Shown: positions 23,601 through 37,773, counted from the first letter of the stretch. The stretch is DNA of 64,000 nucleotides from Montifringilla adamsi (GCA_017590115.1 JAGGNK010008559.1:4953888-5017887); one strand, 5' to 3'. The notes: generated by a model not told the origin, from the sequence alone. Numbers and translations: made by a program.

Positions 23601-26600
23601 CAGCACTACCCTATGGATACTTCCTGTATAACATTGGGAATATTCTTTTCTCTGTTTTTTGTAAGTTTTTTCCCAGATCATTGCTATAAAGTCAATTTTT
23701 GTCATGACAATCACATTCTCTAAAGTCTAAGGAGTGAGAAGAGATCTGAACCTGACCTAAGAACACCTGGCACCCTATGCAGTCAATAGACTGTCGTTGT
23801 TCATGGTGAGTCATGCACTATGACAGTATCAATTTTTCTAATGGGGGAACAATAGTCAGGCCTTATGAACGCTGAATAAGGCCACAGTGGAATTAGAACA
23901 TTATAAATAAAACCAGAGACAAAAAGTTTTCTGTGTCATGGTCATGGAAACAGGTAGGATAATTAAAGTAAACAATATGAAATTAATTAAAAAAAAAATA
24001 TATATATACATTGATCTCACTGGGACATTTAACCATCAAAGGTTCCTATGCACCAAAGGAAACAAAAGCATTGATACCCTCACCATCTCCTGAGGCTGTC
24101 TCCACTAGAAAAGCATACTGGCAGCAAGGCACACATCTCCCTGCGTGTCGTTCAGGAGAACAGTAATTAAAAATCTGCCTGGGAAGCAGGCACTATTTTG
24201 TGGCACAGTGGGGACCTATAGGCTGCTTTGTGGAGTAAGGGCTGTCTGCACCTGGAAATCAACATGCTTCTAACTCTGCCAGTACCAGAGCTGGGTATTT
24301 ACAAAATTGAGAATTTCTTTCAGAAGGAAGAAAAAGCAAGCATAAACCTTCACTCTCACATAACTTTTTGTTTTGTTCCATTGGTTGTGTTAGAGTAAAA
24401 ACAAACATAGACAATGAAGTCTGCTCCCTAGAGAAATTTTAATGCAAAATAGAGCCAGAAGTTGCAAATAGCAATTATTTGCCAAAAAAAGGAAACTAAG
24501 AAAGTGTGTAGGCTTTGAGAAGAAAACCAGCTTATATTGCATATTAGGTGAGCATTATTATGGTTCCTAATTATATTTAATGTAATTTCACATAGTTTTG
24601 TATTCATGAAGAAGGCGTAAATATTAAGACATTAATATATTGACAAAATATTTTAAGCATGCATATAAATCTGAGATGCTCAGCTGCTGCAGGATAGTTC
24701 CTCAAGAAATACTCAAAGAGAACAAAAGAACTGGAAACAAAAAGAAGAGGACTGCAAACTTCACTCTGAATTGTTCAGTGGAGCTGTTTCCTGTTTAGGT
24801 AGCTGGTATCTGGTTTCTCACAGGTTTAGATTTGTACCCCACCAGTAACTGGTTTCCAATCTCAATGCTTCTCAACATTTACAGCTCTTCAAGCAACACC
24901 AAGCTTTTCCATCATCTAACCATGAACTTTACACCTCCTTTTCAGCAAAAGTTCCTAGCTGGGTCTACTAGAACTCCTTGACACTTGCTCATAACTTCCA
25001 CAGTCCCATTTTTCATTCATTAACTAATCAACCAGTGAGGGAAAAAACTGATGGTACAAACGAACAACACTGCTTAACCCTGTCATCCCCATTTGCATGC
25101 TCTCCTCATGCTGACTTTGGCTGTACAGCATTGCTGATTTCTGACAAAGGAGCAAAATGTGGACTTCTCTCTATGGCATGGTAGAGGAAATTACTGTTTT
25201 GCCTTTGTTTCTGCTGCTGCAAGAACATGAGTCTAGAGATAGTTTTTGTTTTCTTTCCTACAAGCTTTCCAAGATAACTGGACCATGAACATCTGAGAAA
25301 TGACTTGCAACGGGGCTCATTAAACTTGTATAAATCTGATTTTTATGGAGCCTACACTATGTCTTTCACTTATTGAAAGTAACAATAAGAAACTACTGAG
25401 AACTTGCAAGCAGATTAGCAGGTTCTTGATGCAGAATGTTTTAGAATTTATGTCCAAGAAAGAGCCTGAAGCTCAAATTGCTTCAGTGCTTAGATTGTAG
25501 CTTTCATTTCATGGAGTAGAAAAACTGCATGTAGAGCTCCTTGGAGATTCAAAATGTGTCTAATTATTCTTCTAATTATTCATTAGAAGAAGAAGAGTAA
25601 CTCATTTTTTAGGAGGGGGGTCAGTAAAAGGAAAACCCAGACACTACTATTTGTTTGTTTCCAACAGGTTGTATTGATAATATCAATATGATTTGTTAAC
25701 TGCCTAGTAGGCAAGGAGTCCTTTCAGACTGCAGTTTGACAATAGCAAGTTTTCAAAAGTGGATAGGATGTGGAAATTTTCAAATGTATTTCTAAAACCT
25801 TAATTTACTTCTTTGGATTTATACCTTTCCACTTTAGATGGATCTATTTCCCAGAAAGTCATGAATTTACAAAAGATATGTTTTAACTGTATTGTTCATT
25901 GGAACAAATTCAGTTCGTAATACAAACAAAGTAACAAAGTTTTAAATAACTGCTATAGCAAATGAACAAAAAATCAACCTGTAAAAAGGTAACACTCTTA
26001 CCAAAAACCTTTTTCCATTTATATCCATCAGTTCTGCAATGTTATATTATACTATGCCTGATAGGAAAAGTGCCTAGACCCTTGGTGACTGTTGCACAAG
26101 GCCAAAATTTACCAAATATCAAGAGCTTTTTCATATGATTCCCAGGATTTCTAGGGTACACCCTGTGCAATTAACATATGAATTCAATATGAAACTTCAG
26201 GAGAGAGAACTAATACAGCTCCGCACATGTTAAGACTGTACAAAATAGTTAAAATATTTTTACAAAAGCATGTTTTGTCTTCTCTTGTAAAAGATACATT
26301 TCCATTTAGCAATCATGTTCACATTCATTTTATGCATGCCACTACTGAGGTAAAGTGCAAAAATATTCAAAAATATTGTGTGCAATGAGCCACAGTGTTG
26401 GCTACTCTCATGCTGCAGAACTAGGGAGAGTACAGAAAAGGGATCTGTACCTCTTTCCTGACTTCCCCATAAATCTACTTGCTTACAGAGAAATCATGAC
26501 AGTGACTGCAACATCCAAATTGCCAAATGTGTTGGAGGAAGGTAAGGCATTCCATGTTCTCTGTATTTTCTTGAGAGCTTTTGCTCCTCCTTTCCTTGAA

Positions 26601-27751
26601 TAAAATTTGATCATTTCCTATTATCATGAAATATGCAGTTATCAAAGGAGCAATAAAAAAGCTTTTCCCTTTAAACTCCATTTTATAGCTTTGAAAATAC
26701 TATCCCATTTTCAGGAGAAAACATCAAGGGAAAGAGTCTTGGACTGACTTCCTTTCAAAGAATACTATCAAAAAATATTAGGTTTTTAAAATTATTAGGA
26801 AAGATAAGCATTTCTCAGAGTTTTCAAAAATTACTTGTACTTATACAAAGAAAAAGACATCAAGTTTTCTGGAATTATTAGCCTGTTTGTCATAAGAGCT
26901 ATCAGATGTGAACAAGAAAAGGCAGACATAGCCCTCGAGTCAAAACTGCAGCTGAGCAAGTGGGTTGAAAATGTACCATGTCATATACCAAACATGGGGG
27001 AACAATTATCAGCTCAGTCTAGACAACTAATTTACACCAAGAATTGACTTTGCAGTTTGAGGATTTCCTTTAGAAACCCTCTGGCATCACACAAACTTTC
27101 TAGAAGAAAACAGCAGTGGAGGGAGGGTTCTAGCATGCCTGTATTGCCTTCCATGAAAGAATGCATTTCAGAAATGTCCTCTGCATAGGAGTGGGTTTCT
27201 GGAGCCAAGAGGATGTGGTTGTTATTGGGAATCTATAGGAGCAAACAGCTTCCTGCCCATCCTAGCACCTCCCCTATGGGATGCACCTGCCAGGTTTGGG
27301 GATGTAGGGCAGAAAAATGTCATCTTGTGTTTTGTAACGAGGATTTTCTCAAGGAAAGTATAGATTTTTAGTGTTCTCTGAAGCTCAGGACATGGAAAAC
27401 AATCAAATAAGGAGTATTTCTCAGGGGATGGCTCTGCAGAGACATGTTGTTCTCTTTCTGTGATATGTCTGTAATTATGAATTTCATCTTTTGAGGCTGT
27501 TATCATTTTTTTTCCCCTAAGAATTCCTCAGTGTAAGAGCATACCTACTCTTCAGAGAATTTCTTCATTTTAAAGGGTTTCTCAGTGTGAGTGGCCATCC
27601 TGTCAGCAGAAGGTTTCTTGTCATCAGATGTTATTGTAGTGTGGTCTGCTTTTGAGCTTTTCAGGTTTTTCCTCAGAGAACTGGGTCAGCCTTACTAAAT
27701 TTCCTTGAATGTTTCTTTTTTGGCTCTTTGTCTCTGCTTTCATGTACTAAC
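20632..27751. other. Long unique AT-rich stretch, no gene seen
   Basis: About 7 kb with only small low-complexity spots (an A/TA run near 23990-24009) and a 10-bp fold-back at 25567-25591. No exon, RNA gene or named repeat is supported. The part at about 22340-23340 is compositionally even and rich in TAAT, ACAATG and TGACAG-type motifs, as conserved developmental enhancers often are, but conservation cannot be judged here. Confidence 0.5.
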
Positions 27752-28200
27752 TTTTTTTTTTTTTTTTTTTTTTTTCATTTGGATTATCTCTTGCAAAAAT
27801 TTCTGGACCAGTATTGGGGTATTGCCATGTGCACACATACAGGTACACAAATATGACCTGTACCAGGAGACCTAGTGCAGGGTGTTTAAACTGTCTGTTT
27901 GTGAGAGACTGGAAAGATTGATGTCTTGAGAAATTTTGGGGTGCACGTATGTGAGGAAAGGGACAGGTCAGGCCTTGCCCATGTGAGGCAGTGCCCTGCC
28001 CCGTGCACCCCAGCCCCACAGCCTGTACCCCAGCCTGGCAGTGGCTGCCCATCCCTGGCACAGCGGAGGCAATGCTCCACACCCACCTCTGGAGCCCCTA
28101 ACCCAGCTCCTGAGTGAGCAAATGACCAGAAATCCCACCTGGGGAAAGGGCCCAGGAAGGCCAAAGTATATTTAGGGCTGAGCACAAGGCAAGAACATGT
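27752..28200 (-). mobile_element. Possible retroposed sequence with poly(A) tail, minus orientation
   Basis: A pure run of 24 T at 27752-27775 is a 24-A tail on the minus strand. Preceding it on that strand is about 420 bp with a GC-rich block (about 27940-28160) unlike the AT-rich surroundings. No AATAAA signal, coding homology or target duplication is recognised. It could be a retrocopy of a transcript, an ERV piece or unrelated sequence beside a T-run. Confidence 0.3.
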
Positions 28201-30732
28201 CTTGACCCCACATGCTCTTGTAATTTTATCAGCTGAGCACTGCTGGAAACCAGGAGTTGGTGGCTACATGTCTGCTTTTCTGTCTTTCTCTCCTTCTCTT
28301 CTAATTCCCTCTTCTTGGCATTTTAGAGTCACTTAAAATAGAATGGGTTTAGAGATTGTGAAGTTGAATGGGTTAAGTTAATGCTTTGGGAAGTGTTTCA
28401 TTTCAACCGAATGCTGGTCTAAACCTTTTGCCAAAGTTCTCTGATTCTCTAATGTTTCTAGTCAAGCCTTTTTTGTTGCTTTGACCTCTTGAGAGCACCT
28501 TGTCAGTATTTCTCCAATGCATCCAGCTCGGAGTACATGAACAACGATAAAGCCCTTTTAAAAGTTACACTGAGTGAGTAGTTTTGGGCCTTACACTTTG
28601 ATCTCTCACTTTCTGCCATCTATATTTATAATAGTGTCTCACTAGATAATGAGTTGCTTAAGTTCAATTTCACTTTATTCCCTATTGATGAGTTCCCTGA
28701 ATCATAACCAACAAGGTACCAAGGCTGTGGAAGGATCTGAAGACTGACATTTCCTGCATATATATGTCATATCCTTTTCCCATCAAAAGTGAGGGAATGT
28801 TACTGCATGGAGCAGAATGAGCCATAGAGGGCCATTCAGCATCACACCTGCCCTGCATAAGTTGGAAATTCCCTGTTCTGGCAGCCCCTGTTGCAGAGCT
28901 GGAGCTCCAGGTCTCTCCAGTACTACAAAGATTCTCAAAATCTCTTTACATAAATGAGGAAAAGTTGACTTGAGTGGTACTCATCTGACCTTTTCCATTG
29001 CAGGAGAGGAAATCATCCCTATTTGCAGTCTCAGAAGTTGGCTGGACATGAAGCTCACTCAGAAAGGACTAGAGAAGAATCTCAAAATTTTAATTTTAAT
29101 AGTAACAGTAAATATTATTAAATTTTTGCAGAGATTCCTCTACGAGGTTTTGGGTATTGCTTAAATTCGTGAAGTGGTGGATTAGATTCAGCAAATTTGC
29201 CATCCTGGGTTGGGGAACAACTGCTATTTTCATTTTCTTTTTGCTTTTCAAGCCATGAGGTCAGCTAAGGAAGCCACCATCTTGGAAGGGAGGTGTGTCC
29301 TGCCATTTCAAGTTTCTCAAATTGTGAGGTTTAGCATTTTTTTTAATCTAGCTGTTATTATAGTATTCTTTTTTTCCTGTTACAATTTTACTTATTAGTA
29401 GACTGTTATTTTTTTCACTTATATCTCTTCTTATTTTGTTTCTCCTTATTGGTGGAAAGAAATTGGTTAAAACAAAGGGGGAAAACTCATTTTTGAGTGT
29501 TCCCCTTTAAATTTTCTTAAACCAAGACAGCTGATATGTTTTGAACCTGCAATTTAATGCAGGTATTCCAGTTAAAGGGAGTCAGACATTAAAATTTTTT
29601 CTAGTCAGAGACTGGTTTTTTCCTTATTCTTGACCCCAAGCCTAGACTGACCTTATTTCAGTGACATTTCTCCTAAATATTTTGAGGACAAATGGCAGTT
29701 TTTTCTTGGCAAAGGAGAAGCAGTCTTATCATTAGGAAAATATTTGTGACAGGTCAAAGTAACTGCCTTTTTTTGTCATTAATACATCTTAAATTTTTCA
29801 TGATGCAAGCAGCTGGAGGAGGTAACTGGAGCAAAGTAACTTCTCAGAGGGGTTTGTGTGTTCAGACTCAGGTGGAAAGGAATTCTGATAAGCATTGAGA
29901 GAACAGAAGCCTCATGAATGATATCTAAAGGAGTAACATAACTTCTCCATATGTAAAAGATATTTATGATCCAAGAAATTGTTTGCTATACAATCATTGC
30001 TTTCTGCTTATTGCTTCTTGTGGCTCACAAATTCTTTATCACGTTTCCCAAAACAGTCACCTACCTAGGATGTATATATTTCTGACTTTTTTTGGTTTGG
30101 TTAAACTGAATTATTTTTGCCAAAGACTGCCTGATCTGTGTCTCTACCTACGTCTTCAGTCCTCACCAGTCTGTCAAACCTTATGTCATCTACAGATCTT
30201 CAGTAACACTTTAATGTCCTTGAAAAAATCAGTTAGCATCTAGGATAATTTTAGCACATGAACTGCCTTGTAAAAGACCCTGCCAGTCTCAGACTTGCCT
30301 GCCTGTATATAGGGGTGTACTAAATTGAAGAGTGTCATTCCTAAACCATGATGCTATAATCTTGTGTCAATTTTAAATAAAATAGCATGTTGCACATTTA
30401 ATAAATTAAGATAATCTGGTTTGGGAAGCTTTTTAAAGTGAGTTTCATAATAGGGTTCTTTTTTCAATTTTTAATCTTCTATTGGACTCTCCTTGGTTAC
30501 CTCTTATTTCTAAACAAAATTCATAATACTAAATACGGAAAGTTTCATCCGCTGTGTGATATTGCTCAATGTAATGATACGATTCAGGTGCAAATTGAGA
30601 TTCAAAATGAAGGGTAGTGCTCTCTGCGTGTTTAGGTAGCTGTATGTCATTATTCAGCCTGGTTGCACAGTCAAAAGTGTCTAAAAGAGACTATGGTTAG
30701 AAAAAAAGAAAATAGATTTAAGGACTAAAGGG
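28201..30732. other. Unique sequence, nothing recognised
   Basis: AT-rich, with several T-runs. The acceptor-like ttccattgcag at about 28993-29003 lacks a donor after a convincing frame. Confidence 0.5.
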
Positions 30733-31042
30733 GGCATAAAAGAGAGATTGAGAGAGACTTTTTACAAGAGATAGGAAAAGGGTTATGGCTTCATGCTGAA
30801 AGTGAGCATCTCTAGATATTAGAAAGGAATTTTTTTTACTATGATTGTGGTGAGGCACTGAAACAGGCTGTGCAGAGAAGCTGTGGATGGTCCTTTTCTG
30901 GAAACATTCAAGACCAGGCTGGATGGAGCTCTGAGCAGCCAGGTCTAGTGAAAGGTGTCCCTGCCCATGTCTGGGGACATTGGAACGAGATGTTCTGTAA
31001 GGTCCCTTCCAAATCAAACCATTCTGTGATTCTCTGATTGTC
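30733..31042 (+). mobile_element. CR1 LINE 3' region ending in a poly(A) run
   Basis: Plus orientation with a long ordered match: cttcatgctgaaagtgag, tattagaaaggaatt, a ggtgaggcactgaaacaggc block, agagaagctgtggatgg, aagaccaggctggatggagc, ccaggtctagtgaaaggtgt, then ggtcccttccaaatcaaacc and octamer repeats ending tctgattg. Unusually for CR1, this is followed by about 17 A (31043-31059). Confidence 0.92.
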
Positions 31043-31059
31043 AAAAAAAAAAAAAAAAA
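31043..31059. repeat. Poly(A) run after CR1 end
   Basis: Seventeen consecutive A directly after the CR1 octamer repeats. CR1 normally has no poly(A) tail, so this is either pre-existing target sequence or a later expansion. Confidence 0.95.
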
Positions 31060-34000
31060 GGGTGTCATACAACTGGGAGTGCTTTTTGTGTGCATCTTGG
31101 TGTCTGCATACAGGCACACAAAAGCTGTCTATTATTGGCATAGCTCATTCTTTAAAAAAACAAAGCCAAATAAAAATGCATTTTTTACAATACATGTTAG
31201 TTATTTCCCTCTGTGTGTTATTTGTATGCTGTAGCTGGTTTCAGTGGCTTGTGTCCTCCCACACTGCTGTTGTGTAGCTGATTTCTAGCATTGCTGAGTA
31301 CAGTTTGGTTCATTACATGTATCCTCAGGAACAGATTACTGCTACTAGGTTGAAAGAAAAGGCAGAGGAACATTTCTAATAATTTTCATTCTTTTGCAGT
31401 GCTATTTTTAATTAAAAACCTACCTTCTCTGTGATAATTTCTTCTTTTTAAATTGTTAATAAAATATAGGAAAAGAGGTCCTTACTCAGAACATCTCACA
31501 ACATATTTTATTCCAAATTTAGGTATAACACTAATACTTCCTTTGGGAAATAGTAAAGTTTGGACAAGAGTGCTTACCACTTAAATATGGAAAAAAATAT
31601 GCAAAAAAAAATAATAAAACTAGTTATTACAGCAAATTATTTTGTCTTGGGGAAAAAACATGCACCTTTGCTGCATTTTTTTATTGAACTGCCTGATGGA
31701 ATAGGAAAGCATGTGGGTAGGAGATTAATAATTCAGTCTGTAATACAAATAATGTGATTTATTCTACTATTAAGTTAACATGCACTATACATCACATTGG
31801 TGTATTACTACATGAAAACACTGTTATAAGAGGGAATTTAAAACATTTTGCTGTGATAACTTCCATAAGGAAGTAGGCATCTCATTATTCCATTCATGAG
31901 TGAAAAAAATGCTATTTCAGCTTTTTTAAAGATTAATTTTACTGTCTATTGACATGATAAAAAAGGGGGAAATTTTAGGTATATTACCAGAGTCATGTAG
32001 CAGGGAGATTTTCCTTCTCTCTTTTTTTCTTTTTGCTTTTAATTTTGAAAGCTTGGAGAAAGGAAGAGAAATTCTAGGAAACCTTTAAATTTCCAGTATC
32101 ATTGGGGTTTTTTTCCTTTCTTCTCACATGGATAAAGTTCATAAACATCTGTGACCAGGAATGTCAATATGTTTAAATATAATTCAAACCTGTATCCAGG
32201 CCTACTGAAAATCCACTCTGCCAAAACTGTTCTCTGTGGTACAAAATAATGGTTTTGAGTTGCTTTTCAGGCAGACAACTTGACATGCACCAAAGACATA
32301 TAGATATATTAAAAAATGTTATACTTTCTATATTGCATAAAGGAGAAAGGGGGTTAAAGAGCAGAGATTACACCTTGACTTTCTTTGCTCTTATGTGATA
32401 AAAGCATGTAGTTGTGTTCACAGGGGCAACAGCTAACACGGACTAAAAATGAATTTTCTTTCTCATCTCCAGCTGTAATTGACTTTCATCTTCTTTGTGG
32501 CCAAGGGCTATTATTCTGTACACCTGCACTCAGCCAGGAGTACAATGAAAAAGAATCAATCTCTGAAAAGAAAGTTATCACCAGCCAATAACATTGGGCC
32601 ACTTTCATGGGTCTTGCAGTGTTTCATCCAATTGCCAAATGCTTGGCCATTATGAACTGGTGACAACCTCTCAGCTGCTCTTCCTGGTGAGCACAAAGTC
32701 ACAGTGTGCTATGCAGGTGCTCTAGAATCTGGTATTAAAGCAGGGGAATTCATCAGGGCAAAATGAAAGCAGTGTTAATTTGTGTATCCAGAATAGGTTG
32801 TCTAAACAGTGATGGACAGGAGTGCATGAAAAGCATTATTTCTGACAAGATGGGTGAGTGCTTCTGTATTCTCTGTGCATTGGCTTTTTTTGTTTTCAAA
32901 GCTGCTCGTTCTCTGTGATTTTCTGAGTTTAAAATTCAAGTATTGCAGAAATTTATTGATTAGTAGCAAACTGTCAAGGCATTCACTGGGAACATTTGTG
33001 TTCTAGGCTTTTAGATTGCATGAACAAATGCTCTTATCATGACTGGGTAAGCATTGCTGTTAATTCTGTTTCCTGGTGTTGACGTCTATAATTTCAAATG
33101 ATCACTCTGCAAATTTGCCACACTGAATTCATTTATTTCAGCAACTATTTCTGTTACTAAACTAATTTGCTTGAATGCAAATATATAGGTGATCTGGATA
33201 TTTTCAAAATAAATATAATCAGTTTTTTGACTGCCTTGGGAAACCATGCTTACATTTTGTGTAGAAAAGATGTATAAAATATACCATCACTACTAGAAGT
33301 GTGGTATTTCCAGGTTCACCTCACAGTATATCTGAAAATAATGAGTCTGCTGAGTCATCACTTGAACAACTGTCATTGACATGTGTTGGATACACTACAG
33401 TGATTGACTTGATCTCTAAATCAAAACTGAACAGTAGTTTAGGATAAGTCATAGCCCCGGCACAGAGCTTGCTGTCAGAAGGGAAGAACTGATTGTTTCT
33501 CTGCAGAAAGGCTTCATAATTGGGAATATTATAATGATGTTTTCTTCATTCTTAAAAACTGCAATTGAAGAACATTTCAGAATTGATTGCAAAAAAATTT
33601 GAAATCTTTTCTTTGGTGAAGATAATGCACAATTAAGATAAGACCTGTTATCTCAGGTAGAGTTTATTTCCACAGAGTCCAAGACAAATCTGTCAGCATG
33701 AGAACCAGACACCAAGCCCCAAGTTCTTCCAGTTTAAATTCAGCCAAGCCCACATCTTAAATTCAGCCACTCCCCACACAGCTTCAGACAACATGATGGT
33801 GTATCACCTTTCACAGGAGAAATACCTGGGAGAACCTGCATGTGCTCAAGAGAAGCTCAGCGGGGAATGACTCCTGCGAGAAATATACATTTTACTTTCA
33901 TTTAAGGGTGTCTGAGCTCTCACAGAGGAGGAGCTTAGCAGAGTGAGTTGTCAGGGCTTATTTGGACAGACAACAATCTACAAGCACAGACAAATATTTA

Positions 34001-36819
34001 GACAGCTGGCAAATCAGACGTGAAGAGGTTCTGCAGATGACTGAGACATTTAGAAAGGACTTATCACGTGTTTAAGTAGGAATTGAACTCCACAGATTGA
34101 CAGACACAATCTCAGTTGAGATGATGACATGCTGCATTTCTGGGCTAGCAAGTGTCAGTGTCTTAAACTATTTTGTTTCCCCCAGTATAGTTATTCCACC
34201 TGTGGTCTGCTCCTGTGACAATTTGATTGGTATGTCTGTTTATAAATCCAGTGTGACTAGCTGTTTCTGAAGTATCCCAGATGTTAAGGAATTAAATGGG
34301 ATGAAAGGAGGGAAATGAAAATTCAGTTAATGGATACATCAAAAAGCTTTGATTAATTCTTTTTTAATGTTCTTTTTGTGAGGCTTGGATTATAGTTTGG
34401 AACAGTTAGTGTTCTCTGGCTAGCTCATGTGGGTTAGAGAGCCTGGCTGAAATCACCTGGCATTGCAACCCCCAGACTGAGCTACAGTGAAGCTGTGATC
34501 ACATTAGCCTCTGTCTGTAGATGGAGCCACCTTCCTGCAAACCTTCATGCAGCCTTCCTGCAAATCCTACTTGGAATCTGTCTGGTAAAGCTGAAGTGAG
34601 CCTGCTCCCTGGGTCATCTTCTTTGCAGGTTTATTTAGACTGAGACTGGTCTAACTGAAAAAATTATATCTCATCTTCATGAAGACATTTGTAAAGAAAA
34701 ACTTTAAGACCTTGTCTAATCAGAGTGTTTTCTTTTAAAAGTGTTGTGACTAGATGTCGTCAATTAGCATCATATTCCAAAACCACTCATTATAAAGCCA
34801 ATTATATGAGAGCCAAAACCACATAGTTCCTTCTGGATGTAATGGAAATAAGTCATATTGAAACAAAATTAACTTTTTAACTGCATTCGCAATCTGTAAA
34901 CAGGCCCTCAAAAATTAATCCCTAGCATTCCCCACTGCAGCCTTCACCTCAGGCTTTCACAAAGCTCTACCAGCCCAGCAATTCCACTCTCTTCAGCTCA
35001 GTTCAGAGAAGCTGATTGCTATTAATGTGATACCCTACATCTATATCCTAGCATTGGAAATGTCAGGTGGTGTTTTCCCACTGCCATGGTATGCTGCAGC
35101 TGTTTTCAGAACACAGTTAGGCCAAGAGCTGATTTAAATTATAGCTGTAGTGCCATCAAATGTGATTTCACTTTCACAAATCTAAAAGCAGAGTATGTGC
35201 CAAATGGTTCCTATAAAGCAGTTCCCATATACACTCCTTGTGCAGCTGAAGTGCAGCTTTATCTAGAAGAGAGAAATTTCCTCAGACACACAAAATAAAA
35301 CAGTTTTTCACACCATAAATCTGCTTAATGTTGACTACTTGTACACTCAATAAAATAAAATGATGTTATAGTATATTTTTTGGTACAGCATTAGCAGATA
35401 AACAGTTTTCTTTTCCTGTTGTTGAAGAAAAGGAGAGAAGAGCAGCAAGCAGGTACATGTTCTGCACTTCCACTGACCCATTTATTCCTCATTCCTCACT
35501 GCCTGTGTTCCCCACCTTCCTGGGGTTCCACATCTCTGCCAGTATTAGGCTGTGTTTTGAGGGTTTTCAAAAATAATCCTTTTCTCTGGGTGATAAATCA
35601 GGAAGTGAAGCTAATCAGAAATTCCCAAAGGAATATATCAATATGGCAGTCTTAGGTATTGCACCTGAAATCACTTCTCTGTTGGTCATAGTACATCAAA
35701 AATCTTCTCCAAGCACACTGATTGACAACTCAGTTTTTATTATTTGTGTGGATATTTTTTCCAGGAGCAAGTTTAGTTACAGTTTTCACTTTTAGTTTTT
35801 ACTTGGAAAAAAAATTCTACCTCATTGTCATTATTGGAGGCCCTTGCTTTTAGGAGGATCAGCACTAGCTAAGAAAACAACATCTCAGGCTTTCTTGAAT
35901 ATTCTAAACCTGAAAACCTTGTTCAAGAAAATGGAACAACTGCTGAAGCACCAGGCTCCATATGAGCAAGTCAGAGACACTTTCATATTCATATACTTCT
36001 CTCTGAACTTGTTTTCTTTTCTGAGGCTACTCAGTAATTCCTTCAGCTTAATGAGCTAACATTTGGCAACCAGAGAGCAACTTTGATTTAGTGATGTGAC
36101 AGTCTTAAAAATCTGCAGCAAGTGTGCTCAGAGCTGGCTGCTGGCACTTTGGCATGCTAGCAGGTACTGACTTCAACTGGAAACATGTATTTTGTTACTG
36201 ACAGAAACTCCACGTTGCTCCTGTGTTACTTGTGCTGTATGTCAGCCCCTGTCAGTGTGGGACTGCTTGCTGTCATCACATGAAATTAGCCTTACGTATA
36301 AACTTATTGACTTGTGGGTATTAACAGCCAAGGGAGATTTTTAATTAGAATGAGATTCCAAGCATAAGGAGTTCACTCTGTGTTTCCAGTCTAGTTGAAT
36401 TTTCTAATATTTAAAGTGTTGCAGCCATACTTCTTGATGTTTGTAATTCAAGACTCCCTTGACAATACAGTTTAAAAAAAATCTGAAAGCTTATCCCTGG
36501 GGAAAAAAACCTTTATTGGTTTTTATATCATTAATTTTTAGTACTGAGGACCATTATGTAACAGACCCCAAAGAAATATTACTGTTCATTTCTAAAAAGT
36601 GACACTTCTCAGTATTATTTATTGATTTTCTCTGATAAAATTGTACAGAAGTCAGTGAAGGCAAAGGTTGTGAAACAGAATCAGAATGGAAACAACTGAA
36701 AAAACTGATAGGAACAATTAACTCTCTATCCCATTTATTCATTAACAGTTTTTTTCTCAAAAATTTTTGGGACTTACACAGGTTTCTTAGAAAACAATTC
36801 TTGTTACATTAGCAAAGTT
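31060..36819. other. Long unique stretch, no gene seen
   Basis: No named repeat or supported exon. At 32450-32700 there is a less AT-biased stretch with CCAAT and TTGGC (NFI-type) half sites, including gccaataacattgggcca. An enhancer is possible but not demonstrable. Confidence 0.5.
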
Positions 36820-36929
36820 GTATTTAGGTGAAAAAAAAACCCCATACATATCTTTGTCATATAGAACCTGATATTTACATCTCCATTTTTTTGACTGCTT
36901 TTAGACTTTTTCGAAGAAAATTCTGAATT
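36820..36929. repeat. Direct repeat pair, copy 1
   Basis: It shares with 38094-38206 the blocks gtatttaggtgaa, an A-run, a catac block, tagaacctgatatttacatc, a ctcc-plus-T-run block, actgcttttagactt and gaagaaaattctgaat. Identity by eye is above 80 percent with small indels. The copies are in the same orientation and about 1.27 kb apart. It is either a local duplication or two members of an unnamed repeat. Confidence 0.8.
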
Positions 36930-37689
36930 GTACTATTAAACCACTCAGGTGATAAGGGGGAAATAATATTCAGATAGCACTGTGCAGTTCACTCTGGCTG
37001 TCATCAAACATGAATGTGGAGTTTCAGGAGCATGTATACAAAGGTCTAAGTGGTTTTGGTGATAAATACACAATATTTTTTTTGGACTTTGCCACTGCAA
37101 TTATCAGCAGTAAGTCTGCACGATATTATTATCTCCATATTGAGTTCAAGTAACCCTAATAGTAATTTCTTTTCTTTCCTTATTGAACTAAATAATACGT
37201 CATCCAGAAATTTGATGAAATGGATATTAAAATACATTTTAACTCTGCTAGAACTTACTTTTTATTTGTTTTTATTTGTGAAAACAAGTATTTAAGACAA
37301 AAATGAGTTTTGGTATTGTTATTTGGCTTGGGATTTGGCTAAAGACAGTATTTTCTTTAAAAGAATAGATAAATAACATAATGCTGTGGCTTAAAAATGG
37401 AATTCTCACATTTAGTACTCCAAATAAAACCATATACCACTCCCCTTCACCCCTCCAAGTACGGGTACAAAAGGCAGAGATCACAGGCTGAGACATGAAA
37501 CTGGAAACAGCAATGAGCTCAATCAAACTGTAACAGCAACAATATTAAATGTAAGAGGTATAAGAAAAGAAACTATTCACAGAGAGAACTAAAACCCAAG
37601 TAACAGACAATACCAGATGTCTGCCTCTACCATGTCTTCTGCATCAGACAGAATCCTTTCTGTCCCTTGCTCTTGCCCCCAGCAAGGAC
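36930..37689. other. Unique AT-rich sequence
   Basis: Lies between the two direct-repeat copies. Opposing 63-81 codon frames look like chance. Confidence 0.5.
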
Positions 37690-37773
37690 ATGAGGTGGTA
37701 CAGAATAACCTCCTGGCCATGCCCTCTGCCAGCTACTGCAAAATTAACCCTGTCCTGGACAGAACCAAGACAC
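37690..37773 (+). mobile_element. Avian ERV LTR-like piece, internally deleted
   Basis: It contains ggtacagaataacctcctgg, like the start of a common avian endogenous-retrovirus LTR, followed closely by gccagctactgcaaaattaa and ctgtcctggacagaaccaag, like its end. Most of the usual LTR interior is missing, and there are no viral genes. The assignment rests on memory of the family's ends and is tentative. Confidence 0.4.

Noticed and set aside
33009..33049. Possible plus-strand micro-exon before gtaagc
   Set aside because: The acceptor tract is poor and only a short frame is open.
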